Positions 23,575-35,700 of a stretch of 64,000 nucleotides of DNA are shown here, one piece after another; the first letter of the stretch is position 1, and the number at the start of each line of letters is the position of its first letter. The translations under genes and the position numbers were made by a program. This DNA is from Meandrina meandrites (Eukaryota > Cnidaria > Anthozoa > Scleractinia > Meandrinidae): assembly GCA_963693305.1 (NCBI GenBank), contig OY855906.1, positions 33,098,491-33,162,490 on the forward strand, given 5' to 3'. The notes beneath the pieces are model-generated. The model was given only the letters and a program-made list of their open reading frames with translations, did not search any database and was not told where the DNA came from.

Positions 23575-26500
23575 CTAAGAGTAAGACTGTATCTCTGTGT
23601 CCCTTGAAAGAGAGTTCATCTTGAAGGAGCCTGAGAATGATCCAGTATCAGTGCTTCTTTTACATTTTTCACGAGTGGCGCTTGTTTGAGACTCAGCTGC
23701 GCCATTCCATCTTTTGTAAAAACGTTCCTTGAGGAGACTTCGCACTTTTTTGGTTGTGGTGAAGCACAACGCAATGAAAAACCCTGTAAAATATTGCAAA
23801 GTATTTGAATTAGCTATTCCATGATGATTTATATTATCTAAAAAAAATTATTATCTAAAAAAATATCTCCTCTATATCGTTTAATTTCGATCTCAAGCCA
23901 TAATTGTATAGTCATTTATTTACAATATTGGCAAAGAAACATTCACCAATAAACCATGTTTGGACTCGAACTACTAACAGTAGCTTTCAATGAAGGTCAA
24001 AGAGTGGGAATCGTTTCTAATACAATTGACATAAAGTCGTCCCAAACAGCCACCACTGCAAGCTGTAGTTCCAGTCATCAATGGGTTACTCAGTATTAGA
24101 AAGTACCTTGCATGCTGTTCAGCACAGTAGAAGGATACTGCAGGAATGCAGTTTGTTTCCAATTTGCGACGAGTCCCAGAATCCAGGTGAATCCCATAAC
24201 TGTGGTCAGTTTGATGCAGATGAGAGTCAGCGAAGCTTGGGAGCTGTTGGTCGATGCTAGGCTGGCGCCCTTGCCAAAAAAAGAAATGAATCGCTTTGAA
24301 AATATTGTTTTTAATAAAAGAGCAAGATTTACAGGTTGTCCAACTGTTTGTACATGTACAAACATGCCTACCCACGCTGTGTTGGTTCACTTGAGACAAG
24401 ACTGATCTAACAGAGAAACGTATTATAGTTACATATTAATCAATATATATTTTTATCACTGTTTAATTACCATGACAACCGCATCATATGTACGATATAG
24501 GGTATCGTACATACATATTGTACACGCCTTAGAACAGAATCCAACATGGCATAAGTGACTGGTTCGTATCTTTTCAATGTGGCGCAATTCTAAAAATAAT
24601 GCACTGCTGTTCAACGCGTCGTAAAAGTTAAACTAAGTACAAACCTGCTGTAAGTGATGAATGGCAAAAATATTTTTCGTCAAGCACGCTATATTGAATA
24701 GCAAAGCAAGGCTGACAGGGGTTATCATAGCCACAACCATCCCCATTTTGTCAGATATCCAACAAAATGTCGAGCTTCCTAAAGTTGAAGAAAAGGAACG
24801 AAAGCCTTACTTACGCAGGTACAATATGACTCTGTGCCAGAACCAAAGTCCCTCTCTAAAGAAGGAGCAGGCACATACCACGAGGTTTGTTGCAACTGAA
24901 ACATTACCTGCAGAACTTAAAATTATTATTATTTTAACCTTTAGTTGCCAAGTGCGACCCTCATCTGATTTGTCCCTGCAAAACGAAAACATTGTAACGC
25001 AAATTTCATAAAAGTGTACCAAAACTTATGAACTGTTGTCTCCAAGAAAAATTAAAGGGCCATTCAATAACACACGAACTCTGAAGATTTCGGTTTTCGC
25101 TGCCGTGAATCAATTACAGCAAAGCTAGTGAACCAAAACAAATAAACAAAATGGAATGAAGTCTACCAATCACAACCAAAACACGTGACCCTTATAACCG
25201 GTTGAAGTGAACTTCCGTTTCCCAATATAGATCCGCTTAGATAATTGACGGCAGCGAAAATCGTAAGCCACTGATGGAGCAGAGTTCGCGTGTTATTGAA
25301 AGGCGCAGTAAAATAAATGTGTAACTACCAGGTTGGAGAAATAGTATTTTCCCCATATCTAACTTTCTTGTTTACGAACCATATCCGAAATGGAAGATTC
25401 CTGTGAAGTCCAGAACAGAGCACAAAACAATAACCACTGCAGGCAGTCCCCAGGCCACAATGCAATACTTGTTGAAGATCTTCCTGATGTCCGAAGGTTG
25501 TCTCCTTGTGTTGCCTCCTGTACAGGAAAATTAGCGACAAGAACACAACATCAAAGGTGGAGTTAATTTGTACATAATTGTATCAAACATATCTTAGTTA
25601 CATAATAGTAATATCAGCTTATGAATTTCTGAAGTGTCCTATCTTCAAACGGCTAGTTGCCAGAGGTAGCATCCGGTTGTGAAAGTACTCGGGTTTCTTC
25701 ATTAATATGTATGACATCTTTCTTTTAGTCAGTCAGTTTTATGTCAAAATTATTATTTTTGATGGAATGCTTCAAATTTTAAACGCTCACATCTGAGTAT
25801 GAAGAAAACATCAAAAATACTGCAAGTCACGACGTCCAGATTTCAGTGTTTGAAAAGAATTTGTGATTCTAAACCTGATCCCATTTTAAAAGGAACAATG
25901 AACAAATCTTACTAACCTTTCATTGAAAAAGCATTCGCCGTATCAAATGCCATGGCGCACATCCAGGAAAATGCAGCGAGAATGAAGAAATGGAGAAGAA
26001 TGGCCACTGCTTTGCAAAGAATATCCACTTCTGTCGACTTTGCAGCACAGAGGAAGACTGCTTGATAAAACAGCAGTGCCAAAGAGAGATTGATGAGGCA
26101 TTTCCCTGGCAGATTCCTAAGCTCTTTGAACGTCAGGTAAACGCCAAGCAGAAAGCACAGTGAAATGATCGACAGAATTGTGCCAATTAATGTGACGTAA
26201 CTTAGAACTGAGGAGTCGTGCTTCATTTTCTTATCGACATCATGTTCTGGGCATATAACATAAACAGTATTTCCTTGCAGTTTTATGGCATTCTTGTCCT
26301 TTGAGAACTGCTTTGTCGTTATCAGTATCACTCGACTTTTGTTCAAGGCAATGCTCGTCTGTATTGATTGGTTTTTCGTTAAAGTGAGAACCTTGCATAG
26401 CTTACCATTTAAGGTCACTGTACAGGTGGTCGTATTTGAGGTACAGTTAAACAGCTGTGACGTCAGATTTGAATCTTTTTCGACATGTCCAGTGATGAGC

Positions 26501-28433
26501 GTTGGTTGTGGAATCTGTGGTTCTTTTGTAGGAACAATGTTGCCGCTTACATCCAATAGGATTGACCAAGGTGGAAATGGTGAACCTCCAGTTGACAACC
26601 CTGGTTCGGACTTTCCTTCGGGATTACAAAGTGCGCAGTGAGGGTTTCTGTATTTTACTGTGGTCTTTGTAGTAACTGAAAAAGCCATAGAGTACGAAGA
26701 ACATAATTGTTTGATTACAGACATCACCGGTAACTGGTTCGAAGCGCATTTTGTATCGCGCAATACACAATACTCGAAGCGCTGCTTTTGCTCTTGCTGT
26801 GGAACATATTGCCAGGTACACTCATTTTCCTTCACAAGCTTCTTCGCTGCGTTCATGTCGCCAACACTTACTGAATGATTTGTACAGAAAATTTTGAGGC
26901 CCCAGAAAGACAAGTTCCTTTCGTTGTTACACCTGGCACAGGCGATGCTTCTATATGTTATGTTCTGCTTCCAGTCAAAGACCGGCAATTCCTGTAGTAG
27001 GCTCAAATTTAACTGCTTGACATCATGACAACCGTTTGTGTTTTGATTGGCAGGCAGGCCGCAAGAAGACTTCATTATTACCCCAGACCACGAGACTGCA
27101 TTGATATCCCCGCATGCCACATCCTGAGGTAGTGGTTGGTTAACAGCATGCCCAGTTTGACCACATCTGCAAAGAAAAAAAAAACTGATTATGCAAGAGG
27201 TGCAAAATGTTAGTGTCCTTGAAAAGCATGGTACTTGAAGGGTGAATGGTATGTTGGTGCGGTCTTTCCTACCCCAATGGAAAGATTAATTTGCCAAGCT
27301 TGCTTTCTCTCGCTGATTATTCAAAGAAACGTGCTTTCTTGTTCGTAAAGGACAAAAAGGTTGTGATCATGACGTTGGGCGATGTCGTCTGATATTTGCT
27401 TAGACCAATCGCTGGCGCGAAAAATATTTGATGTATTATAACATTGTTCTTCGGAAATCTTTAGAGACCGTTGGTCGCATTCGGAAAACTTGGGATAACC
27501 AGAAGTACTAACCCGATGAAAAAACGCTGTTCATTAAATCGATAACTTTTACAAGAAGACAACCATAAAAGAGTTACAACACGCTAACGGAACAGTAATG
27601 TCATGAGCAGAGCTTTTGACGGGATGAATGCATGCAATGATAGTAATGATCTAGAGTTGATTTTAAAGATGACCCAAGACATTCACGGTGATTTCATCGC
27701 AACGAAAATAATTGCAGAACGCTACCTCAGCTGAAGGTCCAAGCAGCAGTCCCTGAATGCTTTGCAAGCATCATCGCAGTAGCAAGGTTTTTCCTCCCCT
27801 CTTTCCGACAACAAACATCTGCCTTCACAGGACTGTTTTGAAGAACCATTCTGTTGAAGCACTGCCTTAAGAACGGCCCCTTCAGGTGGCACTGTGATGT
27901 TGTGCTGACCAAGCAGCAGAGAAATGTTTTTCCAGCTAATAATCGCACCCTTAAATTTCACAAGAAAGTCTTGGTCGTTTGACTCTAAACCAGAGAAATA
28001 TAAGATTTGTTTTCAGAATTGTTCTTAATCCTTCGCCATCAAATACAATCCTTATTCTATTTCGTGTATATATTATATTTTAAAAAAAATATAGTTAAAT
28101 ATTCCTTAACGCCAGCTATACAACCATGAAAATAATGTTTAATTACGGCAACTGCCAGTTAAGGTGCCAATAATTTAATAATACAACTGCAATTTTTTGT
28201 TACAAAACTTGATCACTTGACTTTGAATCAGGAAAACAATCAAGTCACCATAACCTTATACGATTAACAAAACAATTCAACAATATGATGTACATACCAA
28301 TTGGTATTGGAAAATCATCAAAATCGAGGCTCGGCAGATTTAAATTCCCGTTTGATTTTGCTGGCATATTAAAACTTACGGCCACAGCAACCACAAAACA
28401 CATTGGAATAAGTCGTGAATTGCGTTGTTCCAT
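23575..28433 (-). CDS. Receptor 1: somatomedin-B / Methuselah-like class B 7TM receptor
   Basis: Transcript-order exons: 28433-28298, 27984-27726, 27166-25917, 25517-25380, 24778-24645, 24269-24107, 23783-23575 (TAG). All phases fit; 762 aa. Signal peptide about residues 1-27. The somatomedin B domain, about residues 98-133, has Cys spacing CEGRC..CYCDDAC..DCC, with its eighth Cys supplied by the next exon. The Cys-rich ectodomain has two Y-R-x3-C-A-x-C-N motifs (IACARCN, HCALCN) and many N-glycosylation sites. TM1-3 start near residue 450 in the same large exon (RNLPGKCLINLSLAL); TM4 (GLPAVV), TM5 (STFCWIS), TM6 (KLTTVMGFTW) and TM7 (LNSMQGFF) each have an exon. The SMQGFF and GLTW-type motifs are class B. 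No GPS cleavage motif is seen. Predicted plasma-membrane receptor; ligand unknown. It is convergent with USP5. Confidence 0.88.
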
Positions 28434-31208
28434 TTTCTGTCGACAAACTGGACGGGAATTGTAAATTAAATGATTAGTCAAATTTTCATTTGGTGAGGAT
28501 ACAAAAGCTACACCGTCGTTACTCCGGCTTCACGACATTAGATCTTTCTCTCTTTTTCGTTCTTCCTGAACCAACTCATTGTGATTGCTTTTGTGGAAAC
28601 AAGCGCGTTTAAATAATAATTCACTGCTAATTAAACTAACATCCATTTCGTAGATGAATTTTATATTGCTGTTTGAGTCCTGAGTAATTAAAACAGTTCT
28701 CAGTAGGGCGTGCTAAGGTCAAAACGGTTTCGATAAGTTTTACACATCACAGAAATATGACTGTAGAAGCTCACTATTTTTAATATTTTTAATATTTTTG
28801 GTATTTTAGAGGTACCAGAGAACATTATTTCGTGAAACGCGCCATTTCGATGCATTCGGATGAAGGGGCACCTGGTGTTCTATTCAAATCAATTAAAATA
28901 AAACTTCGAACGTTGACAAATATCATTCAAAATTGTTATTGCATGAACCACGGAAAACACTAGTAAATGATGCTAATTTTATTTTCTCGAATGACAATTG
29001 CGCGAATTGGCCAAAACGAAGAATACGATTTTTTTTTGTGTTATGTTTAAAAAACATTGGAGAAGATATAGCCCCAATCGGCATTTGAATTTAAGTTACG
29101 TTATTAATTAATTTTACCCTTGCGAAAGTTTCATTATGGGTTGTCCGGTGTTTTGTTTGTTGGTTCAAATAAGCATTTTTTACATGTCGCCATGCAGAGA
29201 ATACAAACATCGTAAAAGCACGTTATTTTTATACTTTTTCTTTCTAAAAAGCAGCTTGACGCCTGAATCAACATTTCAGAAGCTTTCTGTTTTGCTCTTA
29301 GCTTCTTTTTAAGAATGACTGCATGCATAACATTATTCAAGTTGACATTTAAAAGACCTCCTCCATCAATGGAAAAAACTTCGTCTTTCTAAATTAATAT
29401 TGATGATTCAGAATTTGCGAATTTTAATTTCCTGATAAAACTCCTCGCTAAAAATATGACGTGTGGAACATTAGGTTAATGTCCGGCCGGTAAACTGTTT
29501 TATGCAATAACTCGGCAAGCCAGGATTATTTACCCTTCACTTATGAAATAACCTATGAGTGACAGGTACATTGTCTTATAACCCGACAGATTACCTGCAA
29601 TATCATATGCGCCTAGTTATTTTTTTGCCTCCTTTCAAAAACAACTAAGATCTAAGGTCATAGAATATTTTCATATCAATCATTTCTCTGATGCTTTGGT
29701 CGTACTTCCAGTTAAAAGCGATCTGTTATTGAGATGGGCCTTTTTCAATCTTCCATTCCACTCGATTAACAGGGCGCTTTTTAATCATTACTAGGCAGAA
29801 AAAAATATTAACTTGTTTGCTTTAAATATTAGAAAAAGCACTCGAGAATTAATTTTTTGATTTAATTTTGAGCAAAAATAATGGTTTCGTAAGAAAAAAC
29901 ACTTTTATGTTGTTTGTATGGTGAACAATTCTTGTCAAACGTAATGTGGTGATAAGTGGCTTGAAAATGTGTGCGTTTGTCGAGAGTCAGGCTTTATTTA
30001 CTTATTTAGTTTTTCGCATAGTTAAAAAAGGCTATAACATCAAATATGCATCAAAGACTTTTACATAACTAGCTTCTTCCGTCCGTATTGGGAAATGTTG
30101 GCTTTGTAGGGGGGCGCATTCACACACACGGGTCGGTTTGTCCTTGGGTCGTAGACTTCTGTTTGTAATTTCGCTGACCAATGCATAATGCTTGACGGAG
30201 ATTAAATGTCGGCAAATGTGAACCTGAATTAATTAATGATGAGATGATCAGCTTTTTCAAGTGCGTGGGATGCGAGCATTTTCCAATCCGTTTACAAAAT
30301 ACAGCCCAAAAAGCATTTTGTGTCGTGTTCCTGTGAAATGAAGACTGGCTCCTAACACGCAAGTCTGGGTTATTTTCTTTTGATGATAAATGCAATTCGC
30401 TAAATGCAATGCATATATAAAGAGCAATATGATAAATTTATTAACACTTCGGGGAAAAAAAAAGGAAAAAAAAGAGATAGCAAATCGAAGAAAAAAGAAA
30501 AAAAAATGATCGTCCGCCCACCGTCATTATATACGTACCAACTTGCCAAGCTAACAATTATTTTGTATTAGGGTGCAAAACAATGTGTAACAACGTGATG
30601 GAGACAAGATTCATTTAATCGCTGATATCTGAAACGCCACCGTATAGGCTCAAATAAGTTCCCATCGACCCTGTCGACCACTTTCGTTGCTGTAATTTTA
30701 AGCTAGAAGTGTCTCGATTTACTCCCCAAATGACTTGTTCTACTGGCTATACTTTCTTTCTGTTCACGGATCCGTGTAGACGCTCGCTATTGGCTTTCTC
30801 TTAAAATGGAGCTCACAGTCCATTGTTGTCGGGTGAGGCGTATGGACTCGCATAGTTTGCCTTCAGTGAATCAAGGAAGAGTCTTCGTGGTTTCTGTTTT
30901 GTAACTTCCACTATACTACACAATACATGTGAGCGTTTACATAAACCAAACTAGATGTTTTTACGAATAAACGCGAAACGCCGTTCATTCACTTTTAATC
31001 TTATTTTTATAGTTTACATATAGATCGATTAACTCTATTTTAGACGCACTTAGTTCACTAACGATTTACAATCCACTGGAGTAAATTTTACTGTTTTATT
31101 CACATTATTGCTAAATGTAGAACTTATAAATATTTTTAATTGTTCAGCGTTGTCATATTTAATGAATATATTCGTTTCAGCTATCACGCGTTCTTGTCCC
31201 GAATTCTG

Positions 31209-31605
31209 GGCATGTACTAAAAACCGAAACAGCGAAACGAAACCATCGAAAGGAAACGACCAAAGCCACCGAAACGACCGAAACGAGCGCAACCGAAACA
31301 AGCAAAACCTATTACCATTATTGAGAGCTAACTGTAAACAGGCTAACGTGAGTGATATTCAGGTTAACCGGAGTGTACTTTGCACTCAGGTTAGCCTAAA
31401 TAGCACTCCGGGTAGCCTGAACAACGCCCAGGATAGCCTGTTTGCGGTTAGCTCTCAACAAAAGTAATGGTTTCCTTGTTTTGGTGATTTTGTCTCGTTT
31501 CGGTTGTTTCGGCGGTTTCGTTTCGGTCGTTTCGGTAGTTTCGCTCATTTCGGTCGTTTCGTTTTGGTGGTTTCGTTTCGTTGTTTTGGGTTTTAGCACA
31601 TGCCA
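31209..31605. mobile_element. Foldback element with CGAAAC-rich arms and 7-bp TSD
   Basis: The left arm begins GGCATGTACTAAAAACCGAAAC and the right arm ends GGGTTTTAGCACATGCC. The arms are runs of CGAAAC / GTTTCG variants about 100-150 bp long. The centre has repeated GGTAGCCTG-type words. The direct repeat AATTCTG flanks it on both sides (31202-31208 and 31606-31612). No open frame of note. Confidence 0.65.
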
Positions 31606-32385
31606 AATTCTGTGAACAATTCGTTTGTGGCTAATAGAACCTTGACATTTCGTAGTTGAACAAGAATTGTCTTGCAGCATAATTTAAAAAGTCGTAATTA
31701 AACCCAACTTTACCCAGATTCAAGTCACTAAGGGTTTACAATTTAATGGAGTAAAATTTATTATTTCAAGCATTTTAACTGCAAAATCATTTTTGGTGAG
31801 CCAGATCCAAAATGGTGATGGTAATGCTATTTCCTTCCCTTGTAGTATTGTACAAACATGTTCGTTTCAATTGTCATGCGTTCCTAATTGTCCAATCATT
31901 TCTGCTTATACGCAAGAAGACACATCAAGTGTTACTTATATTTCAGGTTCTGTGCATGGCGGCATTGAACATTACAAATGTATTCGATGGTCCTTTCATT
32001 CACTGGATACAAAATAGTCGTAGTCTCAGAGAGACCTTTGATTCCTTCTTCGTTTCAAGAACTATACAAACCTTCCTTTACATTCAGACCTCACCCTAAC
32101 AGCTCAGTAACAGCTTAAGCTTATAGACATGCTGCTCTGTATATAACTTTCTGCGAAATGAAGAACTGCATTGAATGCATACACTCATCTAAGATACTGA
32201 ATAATTATAATGAGTGGAAGCGCTGAATGAAAAAAAAAATCGTTGGCTTGAGATCATGGCGTACAGATCGAGCGCAACGAGTTCTTTGCAAAGCTGGAGA
32301 GGTAATTCTCTCCGTTCAGTCGAACCTAAGAGAGTCAATAAGTGTTTTATCATACCACCTTCATTGAGCCTCATTTTGCTGTACA

Positions 32386-32549
32386 CAGTCAACCTTCGCC
32401 TTGCGGACACCCCGCTATTAAGGACACTCGCTATTACGGACAAAATCAAGATCCCTGGCGGCCAAAACTATAGAGGTTTGACTGGGAATGACTCCCGCTA
32501 TTACGGACACTAAACGACGTCCCAAGCGCGTCCGTACGAAAGCTGACTG
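32386..32549. mobile_element. Tigger/pogo-like MITE
   Basis: The left end CAGTCAACCTTCGCCTTGCGG is partly mirrored by the right end GTACGAAAGCTGACTG. The interior has repeated CGCTATTACGGACA words. CAGT..ACTG ends with nearby TA dinucleotides are characteristic of Tc1/mariner-pogo elements. It is too short to code for a transposase. Confidence 0.5.
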
Positions 32550-32770
32550 TAGTTGAGAACATGGCCTGGCAAGTGTTCTGAATTATGTGCCAAATGAATT
32601 TCTGCCGTGTGCGGGGCTAAGCGGCTAATGTTCTGTCTGAACCAGCTTACGTCAGCTCATTACGTTGTTTTTATAGGATTGCACCAGCGGGGCCATAAGG
32701 AAATAGCCTCTACTAATAAAAATCTTTGCAAATAAATCGTCTCGCCTTAGCCAAACTAAAAATGAGAGTC

Positions 32771-35700
32771 TTAAGAAGAGCTCTGCATCGCTTGTTCCCT
32801 TGATAGGTACTTCATGTTAAACGCGTTCGAACTCGAGGCTGAAACAGTATTAGTATTTCCTGTACACTGATCACGAGTGGCGCTTGTTTGAGGTTCAGCT
32901 GCACCATTCCATCTTTTGTAAAATCCTTCCTTGAGGAGACTTCGCACTTTCTTAGTGGTAGTGAAGCACAACGTGATGAAAAACCCTGTGAAAAATATTG
33001 CATGATTTTAAATCGTATATCGTATGATTCAAACGATTTTTAAAACCCTATTTTCAGAGGCCCTGGACCTGGGAGGGCGAGGAAATACCACCCTCGCCCC
33101 CTCTTCATTAAAGGTCAAATGAACCAAAACTTCGACATCCTATCTTTAGAAAAACAAACAAACGCTAAAAGAATCGGGCGTTAACAAAACCAGGATGGGA
33201 CCGGATCGGACCGGACCGGATTGACAAAACCCGGACCGGATGTGATCCGACTGACAAAACCTGGATCGGATCCGAGAAAGTCGGATCGCCATAAATTCCC
33301 GCCAAAATAGTCACGTGCTATCGCTAATCGAAAATGTAAAACCGGCGAAAATCCACACAAGTTCTTCAGTCTCAGACCATCGGCAACTGTTTTTCACCAC
33401 CTGCTAGTTTATGGCGCCAAGGCTACCCAACTTGAAACCGAGGTAAAAAAGTTTTACAAATAATCAATAAAAAAAGCGGGATGTAGATCTAAACAGCACC
33501 TCGTAATCAGACCGTGTTGGTATTATTCCAAAAGTGAATATCTAAGTTCAAAAAGATTACGAACTAAAACTAAATCCAGATTTTAAAAGTGCTTTGAAGG
33601 CTGTACATGAGGATGTGAGACAACTGGCAATTATATTTTTAATTTAGAACTAGAAGAGATAATTACAATTATCATTATACGAGACATTCTGACAGTTTGA
33701 AGATACATGTACATCAGTTATAGCTGATAAGACCCTCTACAGTGAGAGGTTCCGGTACTTCTATTTCGCCAAGGTGGTCCTTGCAAATTTGTGTTCGTTT
33801 TTACCGCTAATGCAATTTTCCTGTTCGTATCTCGCCCTTGCATCTTGATCTTTCCCTCTAGGAAAGAAAATCATAAGCAGGGTCACTGAATAACAAAACT
33901 TCTTACCAATATAATACTGACGAAAAAGAAACACAACGAACGTCTCCTTACTTTTTTCTGTGCCATATTCGATTAGAGATATCACGTGACTATTTTGGCG
34001 GGAATTTATGGATTTTTTTGGATCCGATCCGGGTTTTGTCCGTCGGATCACATCCCGTCCAGGTTTTGTCAATCCGGTCCAGTCCGGTCCGGGTTTTGAC
34101 AATCCGATCCGATCCGATCCGATCCGATCCGGTCCGATCCGGGTTTTGTTAACGCCCAAAAGAATCCATTATTAAGTAAACTTAAGAAAAAATTTGCTTT
34201 CTGAGCCTTAAAGCGCGAACTACAGTAAAATGAAAACACTGGAATGGAAGGAATGGATCGGTATCTGAATTTGTGACGTCACACTTTTTTTGACGGCGTT
34301 GCGGTTGAAGAGACGATCGTCATTTGAAGAGCGCATACCGTAAAGTTTGAGAGTTTGAGTCAGTCTTAGTAATTCAAGTAACCGTGAAAGAACCTAAGTT
34401 TTTTTTTTTGAAAAAAAAAAATGATGGTTATATTTTTACTACATTGAAATCCAGTTTAAGAGATTAATAATTATTAAAGAATTGAGTAAAACTTTAAGCT
34501 TTGTGCGATATAGGAAGCCTTCAAACAATGGATGACGTATAAAAATCATCAGTCCGCTCAGCTTGGTATGGAACAAAGAGTTTGAACTCAAATAAACGTG
34601 CACGTGGATGGAAGCTACATTATGTGGTGAGGATATTGAATCGATACTGGACTCATGAATGGAAATTTGCAATACTTGCCAAGCCAAACCACCAAAATAA
34701 AAATGCTAACAATCATAATACTAAAGATTCTAGCCGAAGCTCTAGTTATAAAAATTCCTTACTTCCAACTTCCTACATTTAGTAAAAGCTGAACGGACAG
34801 TTGTACGGAGTCTCTCTGTTCTTTCGCTGGAAATCTTCGCCTTATGTAGGTTTCTGATCAAAAAGTCGTTGGGACTGCATCCTCGTTAAAGGGAACCTCC
34901 ACTCTTGTGACAAGTTGACGTAAAATTGTTTGAAATAATTCCTAATTTCCAAATTTTACAAGACAAGGGAGAAATAACATTTTATAATAACAATAAATGG
35001 AAAGGTTTATGGCTTATAAATTTCCAGCGCACCGCCATTTTGGATTTTTATGACGTGTTATGGCTCCGGCTATTGTTTGGAAGCTTTAAAACAATAGCGG
35101 GAGCCATAACACGTCATCATGAAAATGCTGCCCTCGGCCCGCGGCCTCCGGCAGCATTTTCAAGACCTCGGTCACAGTTTTTCACAATACGGACCTCCTA
35201 GCCGGTAAATAACATATATGTATTATTTGTTACGCTAATGCATACATTATAGCCTGTAAATAAATACCAAGCTACATAAGCTTTATGTTATCTCTGAAGT
35301 GAGCATGGTACTTTGCAACAGGAATTCTAGCAATAAATATCGCCTCCATTGGCATGTGTTCTCGATTGATCGCGAAAGCTTCAATGGCAAATTCATGGCA
35401 AGATTCATCCGAATGTTCCTTCAACAATGGAACCGAATGGGTAAAAGAACCGTGAAACCATTCCTGTAAAGCATAAATTTTTAACTGGAAGAAACTACTT
35501 TATGTTTGGTTTTAGTAATCAGTTTTTAAAGGCTACCACTATCCAAAAGTACCTTGCATACTGTTCAGCACAGTTGAAGGATACTGAAGGAATGAAGTTT
35601 GTTTCCAATTCACAAGAAGTGCCAGAACCCAGGTAAGCCCCATAACTGTGGTCAGCTTGATGCAGATGAGTGTCAGCGAAGCTCGGGAGCTTTTGTTTGC

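Larger units (their letters stand above)
28434..32770. other. Spacer between receptors 1 and 2 (no gene seen)
   Basis: AT-rich spacer that should hold the receptor 1 promoter at its left end. I found a foldback element at 31209-31605, a direct repeat flanking it (TTCACTAACGATTTACAAT at about 31056 versus GTCACTAAGGGTTTACAAT at about 31724), a Tigger-like element at 32386-32549 and poly-A/purine stretches near 30450-30510. Short open frames here have no recognisable coding character. Confidence 0.5.

Noticed and set aside
25917..27166. GAIN/GPS autoproteolysis site before TM1, as in adhesion GPCRs
   Set aside because: No HL/T or HL/S tripeptide with the flanking Cys/Trp pattern is visible before TM1 in any of the four receptors; hence Methuselah-like rather than classical adhesion GPCR.
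33761..34159. 132-codon minus frame beginning with DRIG/TKPG repeats
   Set aside because: It is the arm of the 982-bp TIR element; the repeat peptides follow the GATCCG word.
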